From Solidesulfovibrio carbinolicus (GTDB lineage: Bacteria; Desulfobacterota; Desulfovibrionia; Desulfovibrionales; Desulfovibrionaceae), in NCBI RefSeq assembly GCF_004135975.1, contig NZ_CP026538.1, forward strand, positions 1,116,001 through 1,180,000: a stretch of DNA of 64,000 nucleotides, in the 5' to 3' direction. This document shows, in pieces, positions 33,936 through 42,653 of the stretch; the stretch's first letter is position 1, and each line of letters opens with the position of its first letter. A program made the translations under genes and the position numbers. The notes below the pieces were generated by a model. That model had not been told where the DNA came from. It did not search any database and saw only the letters and a program-made list of their open reading frames with translations.

Positions 33936-34286
33936 ATGGCCAGCGACATCGTGCGCGGCGCAAACGAACTGCGCCAGGGACGGCAGGACGTGCTCGACGC
34001 CGTGTCCGACCTGGGTTCCGGAGCCAAGGGGCTGTCCTCGGGGCTGTCCGATTTTTTGGCCAGGCCCGAGAACCTCGTGGCCCTGGCCATTTGCGCCGTC
34101 GCCCTCGTCGGCATCTACCGGCTGCTGCGCAGCGAGCACATCATCCCGGCGTCCTCGGGTTCGGGCCTGGGGTCGTTGCTGTCCGGCCCCCTGGGGCGCA
34201 GCCTGCTTTTCCGCGCCCTTGCGGCCCTGGTCCTGGGGGCCTTGGGGCTGGCCTTGTTTACCGGCCGCCTGGCCTTTCTTTTCTGA
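33936..34286 (+). CDS. Small two-helix membrane protein at the end of the Tad operon
   Basis: ATG 33936 is preceded by AAGGAG. The 116-residue protein has a helical cytoplasmic part (about residues 1-45, NELRQGRQDVLDAVSDLGSG), a membrane segment (about 47-64), a short loop and a second membrane segment (about 90-114, LFRALAALVLGALGLALFTG). No family is recognised. Its place as the last gene in the cpaB-tadC operon suggests a structural or assembly role in the pilus, perhaps as a platform accessory. Confidence 0.7.
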   Translation: MASDIVRGANELRQGRQDVLDAVSDLGSGAKGLSSGLSDFLARPENLVALAICAVALVGIYRLLRSEHIIPASSGSGLGSLLSGPLGRSLLFRALAALVLGALGLALFTGRLAFLF

Positions 34287-34306
34287 ACCCGCCCGCCCAA
34301 AACAAC

Positions 34307-34340
34307 GGGCGCGGCCGGGGAGTTTCCCCGGACCGCGCCC
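34307..34340. terminator. Hairpin between convergent Tad units
   Basis: GGGCGCGG and CCGGGGA pair with TCCCCGG and CCGCGCCC around GTT, with a small internal mismatch. It lies between the ends of the plus-strand Tad operon and the minus-strand unit. No T-run follows. Confidence 0.5.
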
Positions 34341-34368
34341 ACGCTCAAGACGCCTTCCCCAAAACGCG

Positions 34369-34695
34369 TTATTCCCGGTAGGGCCTGTACTGCTGCAGGA
34401 TCATGTCGGCCACGGACTGCTTCAGCGCGGCCACCTGGCTGTCGGCAGCGTAGGCCTCGGCGACGGCCAGGGCGTCGGCGCTGTTTTCGAAGCCGGCCGA
34501 CTTGGCCACTTCGTCGAACTTGGCGTCGTAGGCCTCTGGCGTATCCCGCGACAGAGTCACGAAGTTGCTGGCGCTGACCAGTTCCAGATAGCCCTGGTAG
34601 AACTTGACCACGTCGTCCTTGGAGGCGGCGTGCGCCGGCAGGGCGGCGGCCAGGGCCAGGACGGTCAGGATGACGGCGGCGCGAACGGCGTTCAT
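34369..34695 (-). CDS. Secreted helical protein (108 aa) in the Tad minus unit
   Basis: ATG 34695 has AAGGAG ahead. A signal peptide (residues 1-23, cleaved after AHAA) is followed by an all-helical region (VVKFYQGYLELVSASNFVTL, then DEVAKSAGFENSADALAVAE) and a C-terminal helix QQYRPYRE. No Cys. It is the last gene of the minus unit downstream of the TadE-like gene. I do not recognise it; a periplasmic accessory role in pilus assembly is a guess from position. Confidence 0.72.
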   Translation of the reverse strand: MNAVRAAVILTVLALAAALPAHAASKDDVVKFYQGYLELVSASNFVTLSRDTPEAYDAKFDEVAKSAGFENSADALAVAEAYAADSQVAALKQSVADMILQQYRPYRE

Positions 34696-34705
34696 GGCAG
34701 GCTCC

Positions 34706-35164
34706 TTACTGGCCCCAGTCTTCGGACATCTTCTTGGCCGAGGCGGACAGCTTGATATTGTCGAAAAACGGCTTCATCGGGGGCGACATGGCGTAATAGG
34801 TGTACTCCAGGCTCACTTCGAACGGCAGGCAGGGCGTTTCGCTGCACGGCGCGGTCGTCGAGGGCGACAAGGTCAACTGCGGTCCATCGCTTGAGCCGGG
34901 CTGCTGGACCTGGGGCACGAGTCCCTGGCTTTGCATGTAATTCTGGGCCGAGGCCTGACTCGTTTCCTGGGTGGCGGCATAGCGGGCGATCTTGCCCACG
35001 GCGCTTTCCAGGGTCGCCTGGATGCGCAGGATGTTGCCCAGTTCGAGGATGCCCAGGAGCAGCGTCAGCAGGATCGGCAGCACCAGGGCCATCTCCACGG
35101 TCAGGCTGCCGGCCTGGCCTGGCTTGGCCGGTGAGGTGGGCGTTGTGGGCGTCAGGGTGTTCAT
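34706..35164 (-). CDS. tadE: TadE-like minor pilin/pseudopilin
   Basis: The 152-residue protein has the TadE pattern: a short basic or polar leader, then GSLTVEMALVLPILLTLLLG (Glu after the N-terminal Gly-Ser-x-x-x-Glu, typical of pseudopilins processed by TadV), followed by a membrane helix to about residue 50. The remainder includes two Cys (TTAPCSETPCLPF). ATG 35164 has GAGG about 7 bases ahead; ATG 35191 would add 9 residues. TadE is a minor pilin needed for pilus formation. A second TadE-like protein is encoded at 36606. Confidence 0.85.
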   Translation of the reverse strand: MNTLTPTTPTSPAKPGQAGSLTVEMALVLPILLTLLLGILELGNILRIQATLESAVGKIARYAATQETSQASAQNYMQSQGLVPQVQQPGSSDGPQLTLSPSTTAPCSETPCLPFEVSLEYTYYAMSPPMKPFFDNIKLSASAKKMSEDWGQ

Positions 35165-35215
35165 GACTGGCCTCTTCGATGTCCTTTTCATGCGCGTCTT
35201 GGGCGTTCGCGCCGG

Positions 35216-36571
35216 TTACGGCGTGCCCGTGGTGGCTTCCTTGCGGCTCATCAGGCGCTGACCGAGCTGCTGGCCGATCTTTTTGAACATTTCCTTGATG
35301 CCGGCCTCGTCGGGCGCGTCGAAGTAGTGGTCTTCGGTGCCGGGCTTGGACGAGGCGATCTGCTTCATGAGGTTTTTGTCCGTGGAGTCGGAGTCGCCGA
35401 ACCGGATGGAGAAGATCTCGATAGGATAGTTGGCGTCGGTCTTGGCCAGGGTCGCCTCGTTGACGACGTAGGTGTTGAGCAGTCCGCCGTCCTTGCAGTC
35501 CGGGATCTGGGCCAGGGTCAGGGCGGCCGTGGACAGGGTGGAGTAGGGTGAGCTCGACGTGTCGGGCTTAAGGCCCTGGCCGAAGTAGGCGTTGGTCCAG
35601 TAGGTGTTGATGGTCTTGGACCCTGAGGCGTAGGAGCCGCCGCAACGCCCGTCCTCGGTGTCGCCGTCGGTGAGCACGATCATGATCTTGCGCACCTTCT
35701 TGTCGGTGCTGCCCTCGACGTAGGGCGCGGTCGGCGTGAGCACATGCCGTCCCCACTTGATGCCTTCGCTGATGATCGTGCCCGAAGTCACCTGGCCGGC
35801 GTTTAAGGCCGTGATGTTGGAGAGGATGGCGCTTTTGTCCGAGGACAGGGCCCGGATGGGCGACATGCCGGAGCAGGTCTTGTCCGAGGTCGTGCTGACG
35901 CCGCTTAAGGTGTAGCCGTAGAAGATGTTGGTCTTGGTCGTGGTCTTGGAATACTCGGTGCGCAGCTTGCCGTTGTTGAGCGTGCCGTCGGCGTTGCGAC
36001 AGCCCGTGCCCACGCCGTCGGGGTTGGCTTCGGCCGCCACCGGATCGTTGCCGTCAATGCGCACCTTGCCCTGGAACGGCACCAGCCCGATCTTGGAGCG
36101 GGTGGAAACTGAAGACGAGGACGGCATGATGAGGTTGACCAGATTGGTGGCCGCTTCCTTGACGTTGGCGATGGGCGTGCCCTTCATGGAACCGGTGGCG
36201 TCGAGGACCATGACCAGCTCAATGTCGTTGTAGCCGGCGCAGGCTTCGGCCGTGACCGTCTGGTCGCCGATGCCGATGACCTGGGACAGGGTCATTTCCA
36301 CCTTGGCTTCGGCCGAAACGCACACGCTGCGGGTGGCTCCGCCGGACTCCACCAGGATGCCGGTGGCGTCGGCGTCATTGGCTAGCAGATTTTGCGTGGC
36401 CGCGGCCGTCACCGCTCCGGTGGACACGTCCGGGTCGTCGGGCAGTTGCAAGCTGCCGGCCAGGGCGGCGGCGTCCACGGCGTTTTGCAGCCGGGTTTGC
36501 TCCACGGAAATCCGCCCGAGGTCCACGGCCACGCCGGCCGCGGCCATGACCGCGACCAGCGCCGCCGCCAC
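35216..36571 (-). CDS. tadG: TadG-like von Willebrand A-domain protein, start uncertain
   Basis: The protein begins with a Tad-type membrane segment (VAAALVAVMAAAGVAVDLGR), then RISVEQTRLQNAVDAAALAG, a Cys-containing region, and a von Willebrand A domain with VMVLDATGSMKGTPIANVKE (MIDAS) and KIMIVLTDGDTEDGRCGGSY. The C-terminal part is FSIRFGDSDSTDKNLMKQIA. No ATG exists before the hydrophobic segment: GTG 36571 is chosen, ATG 36547 would cut the helix, and a longer frame to 36976 is antisense to the next gene. Family members have a Arg-Arg leader (here R-G-A-S-S) that would require a rare start such as CTG. Role: pilus-associated adhesion or assembly factor. Confidence 0.78.
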   Translation of the reverse strand: MAAALVAVMAAAGVAVDLGRISVEQTRLQNAVDAAALAGSLQLPDDPDVSTGAVTAAATQNLLANDADATGILVESGGATRSVCVSAEAKVEMTLSQVIGIGDQTVTAEACAGYNDIELVMVLDATGSMKGTPIANVKEAATNLVNLIMPSSSSVSTRSKIGLVPFQGKVRIDGNDPVAAEANPDGVGTGCRNADGTLNNGKLRTEYSKTTTKTNIFYGYTLSGVSTTSDKTCSGMSPIRALSSDKSAILSNITALNAGQVTSGTIISEGIKWGRHVLTPTAPYVEGSTDKKVRKIMIVLTDGDTEDGRCGGSYASGSKTINTYWTNAYFGQGLKPDTSSSPYSTLSTAALTLAQIPDCKDGGLLNTYVVNEATLAKTDANYPIEIFSIRFGDSDSTDKNLMKQIASSKPGTEDHYFDAPDEAGIKEMFKKIGQQLGQRLMSRKEATTGTP

Positions 36572-36605
36572 GAGCAGGCTGGAGGCGCCCCGGACGTCGC
36601 CGTGA

Positions 36606-37043
36606 TCAGTTCGCGGCCGGCAACGCTGTGACGACCTTGGCCGAAAGCGTGAGGTTATTGAGGCCAGGAAGGCTGAAAGCGTCCGAGCCGCCTTGGCTGC
36701 CCGATTGGGCGAGAAGTGGCGTGAATGCATGGTCCACCTGCACTGTTGCGTTGTTGTTGGCGTCACGGGGGCTGATGGAGACGGTCGGCGGCGCGCCGTC
36801 GATGGTCTGGGACGAACCGCTGCCTTGAAACAGGCTGCTGACGTAGCTCTCCACCCCGGTCGTGTCGCCGTTTTGCCGGTTGAGCATCCGCGCCCCTTCC
36901 ATGGCCGCGTTTTGCAGTTGCTTGTATTCGAGCAGCGCCCGCGCTCCTTCCACCAGCACGAGGAGCAGGGGGACAAGGACGAGCATCGCCAGGGCCGTCT
37001 CCACGGCGGCGACGCCTCGTTGGTCGTTGTGCAGTCTCTTCAT
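36606..37043 (-). CDS. TadE-like pseudopilin, first gene of the minus unit
   Basis: ATG 37043 begins MKRLHNDQRGVAAVETALAM, a type of leader with the conserved Glu after Ala-Val as in TadE/TadF, followed by a membrane helix (VLVPLLLVLVEGARALLEYK) and a C-terminal soluble domain (PTVSISPRDANNNATVQVDH). At 145 residues it is a typical TadE/TadF. The stop lies 35 bases before the GTG chosen for tadG. No good Shine-Dalgarno precedes the ATG. It is divergent from the tadD-like lipoprotein. Confidence 0.85.
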   Translation of the reverse strand: MKRLHNDQRGVAAVETALAMLVLVPLLLVLVEGARALLEYKQLQNAAMEGARMLNRQNGDTTGVESYVSSLFQGSGSSQTIDGAPPTVSISPRDANNNATVQVDHAFTPLLAQSGSQGGSDAFSLPGLNNLTLSAKVVTALPAAN

Positions 37044-37344
37044 GGCCGTGATCCCGGGTTGGTGTCGTTTCCGAACAGTCGGTTTTTCTGATAAAATGGA
37101 AGAATCATGCCACGGCGGCCAAATATTGAATGGTAATTTGAAAGTCATTTGTTGCCAGCTGGTTGCGATGGATGTTGAAATCAGGTCGGCGCGCTGTTGG
37201 AACCAATGGGTCCAGCAATCGTGGACTGATTTCACCAAAACCGCCTAACCGCGTCGTTTGCGCGCCGAGACGATTCGAGCCTGGGTGGAACGAGAGGCGG
37301 GCTGCCGTGTTTACCCGGGATGGCCGCTCTGCTATGACCGCGCC
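37044..37344. other. Divergent promoter region between Tad units
   Basis: The roughly 300 bases are less GC-rich (about 37080-37180 has several A/T runs) and hold no convincing gene. A TGGCATG-like block on the minus strand lacks a proper -12 GC and is not called a sigma-54 promoter. Confidence 0.5.
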
Positions 37345-38796
37345 ATGGATAACGGACATTGCAGGCGAATGGGCTGGAGGGCGGCGGCGGGCGGCGTGCT
37401 GGCGGCGGGACTGCTGGTTTTCGGGCTGGCCGGATGCGGCGGCTCGGGGGCCAAGGGGCGGACTTCGAGCAAGGAGCCGGTTGCCTCCGGCTCGGCAGCG
37501 TCGGCCATCGCCGCCGGCGACGCCGCCCTGGCCCATGGCGACCCGGGCGAGGCCGGGCGGCTCTACCAGGCCGCCCAAAAGGCCGGCGCCGACCCGGCCG
37601 TGGTCCAGGTCAGGCTGGGCGATCTGGCCCTGGGAAGCGCGGCCTACGCCGAGGCGGCCCAAGCTTATAAGCGGGCCTACGCCGCCAACCCCAAGTACGC
37701 CCCGGCCCTGCAAGGACTGGGTTTTGCCTATTATCTCGGCGGCAACAAGGCTCAGGCCGGGCCGTATCTGCAAAAGGCCCTGGCCCTGGACCCCGCCCTG
37801 TCCCGGGCGGCCGCCCTGCTGGGGGCCATCGAAAACCGCGAAGGCCGGCCCGAAGCCGCCCTGGCCGTGTCCGACGCCTCCCTGGCTGCGGCTTTTGACC
37901 CCGACGTGGAGAACAATCGCGGCATATCGCTTATGCTGCTTGGGCGCGGCGAAGAGGCGGCCGCCGCCTTCCGCAAGGCCAGCGCCGCCAAGAAATCCCC
38001 CAAGTTCGCCAATAATCTGGGATTGGCCCTGTGCAAGCTTGGGCGCTACGACGAGGCTTACGTGGCCTTCGTCTCGGTGGGCACGGAGTCGGCGGCCCTC
38101 AATAATCTGGGCGTGTGCTACATGGAGGCCGGTGATCGGACCAAGGCCCAAGAATATTTCGAGAAGGCCATTGCCGCCAATCCCCGGTTCTATCCTCCGG
38201 CCCATGACAATTTGAGCCGGCTGTCGGCCGTGGAAGAGGTGACCCTGCCGACGGTCGCGGCGGCCTCGCCGGTCGCTGGTCCGGCCGCGGCTCCTGCCGC
38301 GACGCCTGCTCCCGCGCCGGCTCCTGTCGCGACGCCGGTTCCGGCCGTGCCGGCAGCCGCTCCCCCGGCGGCGGCCGCCAAGAGCGCGGCCAAAGCTCCG
38401 GCCAAGCCCGCCGCGCCAGTCCCGGCCGTATCTCCCGCCACGCCGGCCGTGCCGTTGCCCACGGCTTCCGAGGCGGCGGCCCCGGGGGGCGCGCCAGCCG
38501 TTGCCCCGGTCCCGGCCACGCCTGCGCCGGTTCCGGCAGCGCCTGCTCCGGCCGCCCAGGCGACGCCCACCCCGGCTTCGCCCGCGCCGGCCCCGGCCGC
38601 CACGGCCCAGCCCGCCGCCGCCAACCCGGCCAAACCCGCCGCCGCGCCCCTGGTTCAGGAACCCAAACCTTTCAGCCCGGCCTCGGCCGCCCCGGCCGCC
38701 GCCGCGCCGCCGGCCGCGCCCAAACCCAAACCGGCCCCCAAACCGGCCCCAACACCGGCGGCCGCCGAGCAAAGCGACCGTTCGGAAATGCCCTGA
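37345..38796 (+). CDS. tadD: TadD-like TPR lipoprotein with Ala/Pro-rich tail
   Basis: The product is a lipoprotein: the signal peptide (MDNGHCRRMGWRAAAGGVLA) ends in lipobox LAGC. An ATG at 37369 is a shorter alternative. Residues about 50-290 are tetratricopeptide repeats (AGDAALAHGDPGEAGRLYQA; ALQGLGFAYYLGGNKAQAGP; NNLGVCYMEAGDRTKAQEYF). Residues about 300-483 are a low-complexity Ala/Pro tail with few other residues. TadD acts as a lipoprotein partner of the secretin or pilus. The tail may be surface exposed or periplasm-spanning. It is divergent from the minus unit and continues into the hybrid kinase gene with 32 bases between. Confidence 0.85.
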   Translation: MDNGHCRRMGWRAAAGGVLAAGLLVFGLAGCGGSGAKGRTSSKEPVASGSAASAIAAGDAALAHGDPGEAGRLYQAAQKAGADPAVVQVRLGDLALGSAAYAEAAQAYKRAYAANPKYAPALQGLGFAYYLGGNKAQAGPYLQKALALDPALSRAAALLGAIENREGRPEAALAVSDASLAAAFDPDVENNRGISLMLLGRGEEAAAAFRKASAAKKSPKFANNLGLALCKLGRYDEAYVAFVSVGTESAALNNLGVCYMEAGDRTKAQEYFEKAIAANPRFYPPAHDNLSRLSAVEEVTLPTVAAASPVAGPAAAPAATPAPAPAPVATPVPAVPAAAPPAAAAKSAAKAPAKPAAPVPAVSPATPAVPLPTASEAAAPGGAPAVAPVPATPAPVPAAPAPAAQATPTPASPAPAPAATAQPAAANPAKPAAAPLVQEPKPFSPASAAPAAAAPPAAPKPKPAPKPAPTPAAAEQSDRSEMP

Positions 38797-38828
38797 TCCG
38801 CCCGCAACCTCGACGGGAAGGAGTTGCC

Positions 38829-40946
38829 ATGGGAGCCGGGGAGACGCGCCAGGAACCGATGCGTGTGCTTATCGCCGACGATGAGCCGCGCATTCTTGAT
38901 CTTTTCACCGAAATCCTGGCCCCCACCGACGACATCCTCGGCGGCCTCGACGATCTTGGCGGCGGCCCCCGGGTCAGCGACCAGACTTTCGAGTTGACGC
39001 TGTGCCGCCAGGGCGAGGAGGCGGTGGAAGCCTTCCGCGTCGCCGCCCGGGAGAACCGCCCCTACGCCGTGGCCTTCATCGACGTGCGGATGCCGCCCGG
39101 ACGCGGCGGCTTGGTCGCCGCCGAAGAAATCCGGGCCATTGATCCGGGCGTGCAGATCGTGGTGGTCACGGCCTTTACCGACGTCGATCCCTTGACCATC
39201 GCCCGGCGTGTGCCGCCCATCGACAAGCTCCTCTACATCCAAAAGCCCTTTCATCCCCAAGAAATCCTGCAATTCGCCACCTCGCTGTGCGCCAAGTGGC
39301 GGGCTGAGCGGGATTTCAAGGCCCTCAAGGGCCGCCTGGAGACCCTGGTCTACGAGCGCACCGCCGCCCTGGCCGCCGCCAATCGCAAGCTCACCCGGGA
39401 AATCGACGAACGCGAACGCGTCACCCAGCTCATCGAATCGGCCAAGCGGGAATGGGAAGGCATCTTTGATTCGGTCCAGGATCTGGTGGTGGTCATCGAC
39501 CGCGACCACTCCGTGCGCCGCCTCAACCTGGCCATGGCCCACCGCCTGGGCCTGGCCCCCCGGGAGGTGGTGGGCCGGCCCTGCACTTTCGTCTTCGACG
39601 ACGAAGCCCGGCCCGGGGAAATCAGCGCCGCCGTCCTGGCCATGACCGACGGCCGCTACCATTCCAAGGAACTCAGCGTGCCGCGCCTTCGCGGGGAATT
39701 CCTCATCACTGCCTCGCCGCTGACCCATGCCGACGACGCGTTCCTGGCCACGGTCTTCGTGGCCCACGACGTCACCGAGCGCAAAAATCTCGAACGCCGC
39801 CTGCTCCAGAGCCAGAAGATGGAAGCCATCGGCACCCTGGCCGGCGGCATCGCCCACGATTTCAACAACATCCTCGGCATCATCATGGGCTTTGCCGAGA
39901 TGATCGAAGGCGAGGCCCAGCCGGACACGCCCCTGTCGCGCCGGGTGGGACATATCCTGTCCGCCAGCCGCCGCGCCCGGGACCTTGTGCTGCAAATCCT
40001 GTCGTTTAGCCGTCAAAACGACGAACAGGCCAACCGGCTGCACGTCGGGCCCCTGGTCAAGGAAACCCTCAAGCTCATCCGGGCCACCGTGCCCATCGCC
40101 GTGGAGATCCGCGAGGTCATCCGACCCGGCCGCGACGCCGTCCTGGCCGAACCGTCCCAGATCCAGCAGATCATCATGAACCTGTGCGGCAACGCCGCCC
40201 ACGCCATGCGCGAAACCGGCGGGCTGCTGGAAGTCGGGCTGGAGGAACTGCCCGCCGCCGCCTGTCCCCTGCCGGCGGAATCCGGACCGAGCCAGTGCCT
40301 GCACCTGTGGGTGCGCGACACTGGACCGGGCATTGCGGCCGACATCATCGAGCGCGTGTTTGATCCCTTCTTCACCACCAAAAAGCCCGGCGAGGGCACC
40401 GGCATGGGCCTGTCCGTGGCCCATGGCGTGGTGCGCAAGTACAAGGGCGAGATCAAGGTCAAAAACATGGCCGGCGGCGGGGCGCTTTTCGACGTCTACC
40501 TGCCCCTGGCCCCGGACGCGGCCGGCGGCGGCGACACGCCGGCCGCCGCCCTGGCCGATCCGGCCCGAGGCCGCGCCCGGGTGCTTTTGGTCGATGACGA
40601 GCAGGCCCTGGCCGAGATCGGCCGCGAACTCCTGGAATCCCTGGGCTACACGGCCACGGCTTTGACCGACTCCCGGCAGGCCCTGACGCTCTTGCGCGAG
40701 CGGCCGGGCGATATTGACCTGCTCATCACCGACCAGAACATGCCCGGCCTGGCCGGGGCGGAACTGGCCAAGGCCGCCCTGGCCGCTCGTCCCGACCTGC
40801 CGGTGCTCATGCTCACCGGCTTCAGCGAAACCATGAGCCCGGAAGCGGCCCGGGCCATCGGCATTCGTGAACTGCTCCTCAAGCCCGTGCTGCGCCGCGA
40901 TCTGGCCGTCGCCATTGAGGCGGCCTTGGCGGAGAAGAAAAAGTAG
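38829..40946 (+). CDS. Hybrid histidine kinase: REC-PAS-HisKA-HATPase-REC
   Basis: No membrane segment is present, so the 705-residue protein is cytoplasmic. Domain order: receiver (residues about 12-150, with Asp 85 in VAFIDVRMPP), coiled coil (165-205), PAS (about 208-318, EWEGIFDSVQDLVVVIDRDH), HisKA (His 343 in LAGGIAHDFNNILG), HATPase_c (about 440-560: NLCGNAAHAM, VRDTGPGI, GEGTGMGLSVAHGVV) and a C-terminal receiver (582-703, Asp 635 in DLLITDQNMPG). AAGGAG precedes ATG 38829. It probably relays a signal through the N-terminal receiver to an unlinked output. The layout resembles kinases of motility and chemosensory phosphorelays. Confidence 0.92.
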   Translation: MGAGETRQEPMRVLIADDEPRILDLFTEILAPTDDILGGLDDLGGGPRVSDQTFELTLCRQGEEAVEAFRVAARENRPYAVAFIDVRMPPGRGGLVAAEEIRAIDPGVQIVVVTAFTDVDPLTIARRVPPIDKLLYIQKPFHPQEILQFATSLCAKWRAERDFKALKGRLETLVYERTAALAAANRKLTREIDERERVTQLIESAKREWEGIFDSVQDLVVVIDRDHSVRRLNLAMAHRLGLAPREVVGRPCTFVFDDEARPGEISAAVLAMTDGRYHSKELSVPRLRGEFLITASPLTHADDAFLATVFVAHDVTERKNLERRLLQSQKMEAIGTLAGGIAHDFNNILGIIMGFAEMIEGEAQPDTPLSRRVGHILSASRRARDLVLQILSFSRQNDEQANRLHVGPLVKETLKLIRATVPIAVEIREVIRPGRDAVLAEPSQIQQIIMNLCGNAAHAMRETGGLLEVGLEELPAAACPLPAESGPSQCLHLWVRDTGPGIAADIIERVFDPFFTTKKPGEGTGMGLSVAHGVVRKYKGEIKVKNMAGGGALFDVYLPLAPDAAGGGDTPAAALADPARGRARVLLVDDEQALAEIGRELLESLGYTATALTDSRQALTLLRERPGDIDLLITDQNMPGLAGAELAKAALAARPDLPVLMLTGFSETMSPEAARAIGIRELLLKPVLRRDLAVAIEAALAEKKK

Positions 40947-40947
40947 G

Positions 40948-41003
40948 ATGCCTCCGGCGTCCGGGAGGGGGTAACCCCCTCCCGGACCCTCCCTCAATGG
41001 GGG
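40948..41003. repeat. Palindromic repeat copy D
   Basis: It begins ATGCCTCCGGCG, then forms stem TCCGGGAGGGGG-TAA-CCCCCTCCCGGA, followed by CCCTCCCTCAATGGGGG. It begins one base after the stop of the hybrid kinase gene. Confidence 0.85.
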
Positions 41004-41018
41004 CAAGGGAGAACAGGT

Positions 41019-42608
41019 ATGGAACGACGGGCCATCGGCTACGTGGCGGGCGTGGAAGGGGCGCAGGCCACGGTGGTGCTTGCCCCAGAAGCTTATGGCG
41101 ACGTGGCCGTGGGGGCCATGGCCGTCATCCCCTCGCCGCGCTCCATGGTCTTCGGGTTGGTGCAATCCCTCTCCACCCCGTCCCCGGGAGAGGCGGCCTC
41201 GCCCCATGACCGCCACCTGGCCCAACTGGCGCTGCTCGGCGAAAGCCCCGGGCCGGAGACCGAGGCGTTCAGTTTTCAGCGCGGCGTGTCCCACAGCCCG
41301 CGCCTGGGGGCCACGGTGCGTCTGGCCGAAAGCGCCGATCTGGTGCGCATCTACGCCAAGCCGACCAAGTCGAGCGTGGCCGTGGGCGCGCTGCATCAGG
41401 ACCCGGACGTGCCGGCCTATGTGGTGGTGGACGATTTTCTCGGCAAGCATTTCGCCGTGCTTGGCACCACCGGCTCGGGCAAGTCCTGCACCGTGGCCGT
41501 GCTGCTGCGCTCGGTGCTGACCGCCCACCGCGACGGCCATATCGTGCTGCTGGACCCCCACGACGAATACGCCGCCGCCTTTGGCGACATGGCCGAGCTG
41601 GTCACCCCGGACACCCTATCGCTGCCGTACTGGCTGCTGGACTTCGAGGAGCTGACCCAGGTCTTTTGCAGCGCCGGCCAGCCTTACCGCGAGGTCGAGG
41701 CCAACATCCTCAAGGACTGCGTGATGACGGCCAAGGCCGAATATCTGCGCGGCGGCGCCGGGGGCAGCGGGGACGAGGCCGGGCTGACCATCGACACGCC
41801 GGTTCCCTACCGCCTGGCCCGGGTGGCCGAACTGCTCAAGGTCGGCATGGGCAAGCTTGACAAACCCGAAAGCTCCATTCCTTATCTGCGCCTGACCACC
41901 CGCATCGATGCCCTGCGCCGCGACCGGCGGTTCGCCTTCATGTTCGGCCAGCTGACCATCGAGGACGTCATGGGCGAACTGCTGTCGCGCTATCTGCGCC
42001 TGCCGGGCGACGGCCGGCCCATGACCATCTTCAACCTGGCCGGCGTGCCGGCCGAGATCGTGGACGTGGTCGTCTCGGTGCTGTGCCGGCTCATCTTCGA
42101 TTTCGCCCTGTGGACCCGGCGCGGCCAGGGCGTGCCGGTGTTGCTCGTGTGCGAGGAGGCCCATCGCTACGTGCCCCGCGACGGCGCGGCCGCCTTTGCC
42201 CCCACCCGCCGGGCGCTGTCGCGCATCGCCAAGGAGGGCCGCAAGTACGGCGTGTCCCTGGGGCTGGTCACCCAGCGGCCGTCGGAGATTTCCGAAACCG
42301 TGCTGTCCCAGGTCAACACGCTTTTCGCCCTGCGCATGAGCAACGAGCAAGACCAGCTCTTCGTGCGCCGGGCCATGCCGGAAAACGCCGCCGGCCTGCT
42401 TTCGGCCCTGCCGGCCCTGCGCACCCAGGAAGCCGTGGCCGTGGGCGAGGGCGTGCCCGTGCCCATGCGCATCCGGCTGCGCGATCTGGCCGCCGAGGAG
42501 CGGCCGCAAAGCGACACGGCCCGTTTCTCCGAGGTCTGGAGCGCGCCGTGTAACGATAAGGGGTTTATCGCCGACACCCTGGACCGGTGGCGGCGGCAGG
42601 TTCGCTGA
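41019..42608 (+). CDS. herA: HerA-like ATPase (DUF87 family)
   Basis: HerA is a hexameric DNA translocase that usually works with the nuclease NurA in end resection. The 529-residue protein has an N-terminal HAS-barrel (residues about 1-110, IGYVAGVEGAQATVVLAPEA), Walker A VLGTTGSGKSCTVAVLLRSV near residue 150, Walker B VPVLLVCEEAHRYVPR, and FALRMSNEQDQLFVRRAMPE with later sensor residues. No nurA gene is in the window. ATG 41019 has AAGGGAGAACAG ahead. It follows a palindromic repeat. Confidence 0.9.
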   Translation: MERRAIGYVAGVEGAQATVVLAPEAYGDVAVGAMAVIPSPRSMVFGLVQSLSTPSPGEAASPHDRHLAQLALLGESPGPETEAFSFQRGVSHSPRLGATVRLAESADLVRIYAKPTKSSVAVGALHQDPDVPAYVVVDDFLGKHFAVLGTTGSGKSCTVAVLLRSVLTAHRDGHIVLLDPHDEYAAAFGDMAELVTPDTLSLPYWLLDFEELTQVFCSAGQPYREVEANILKDCVMTAKAEYLRGGAGGSGDEAGLTIDTPVPYRLARVAELLKVGMGKLDKPESSIPYLRLTTRIDALRRDRRFAFMFGQLTIEDVMGELLSRYLRLPGDGRPMTIFNLAGVPAEIVDVVVSVLCRLIFDFALWTRRGQGVPVLLVCEEAHRYVPRDGAAAFAPTRRALSRIAKEGRKYGVSLGLVTQRPSEISETVLSQVNTLFALRMSNEQDQLFVRRAMPENAAGLLSALPALRTQEAVAVGEGVPVPMRIRLRDLAAEERPQSDTARFSEVWSAPCNDKGFIADTLDRWRRQVR

Positions 42609-42653
42609 TCGCCTTCCTTGTAAAACCCCGGCTTCCGGGGTAGGGAGCAGACG

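Noticed and set aside
37080-37130. TGGCATG-like block on the minus strand before the TadE-like gene as a sigma-54 promoter
   Set aside because: The -12 element lacks GC at the right spacing.
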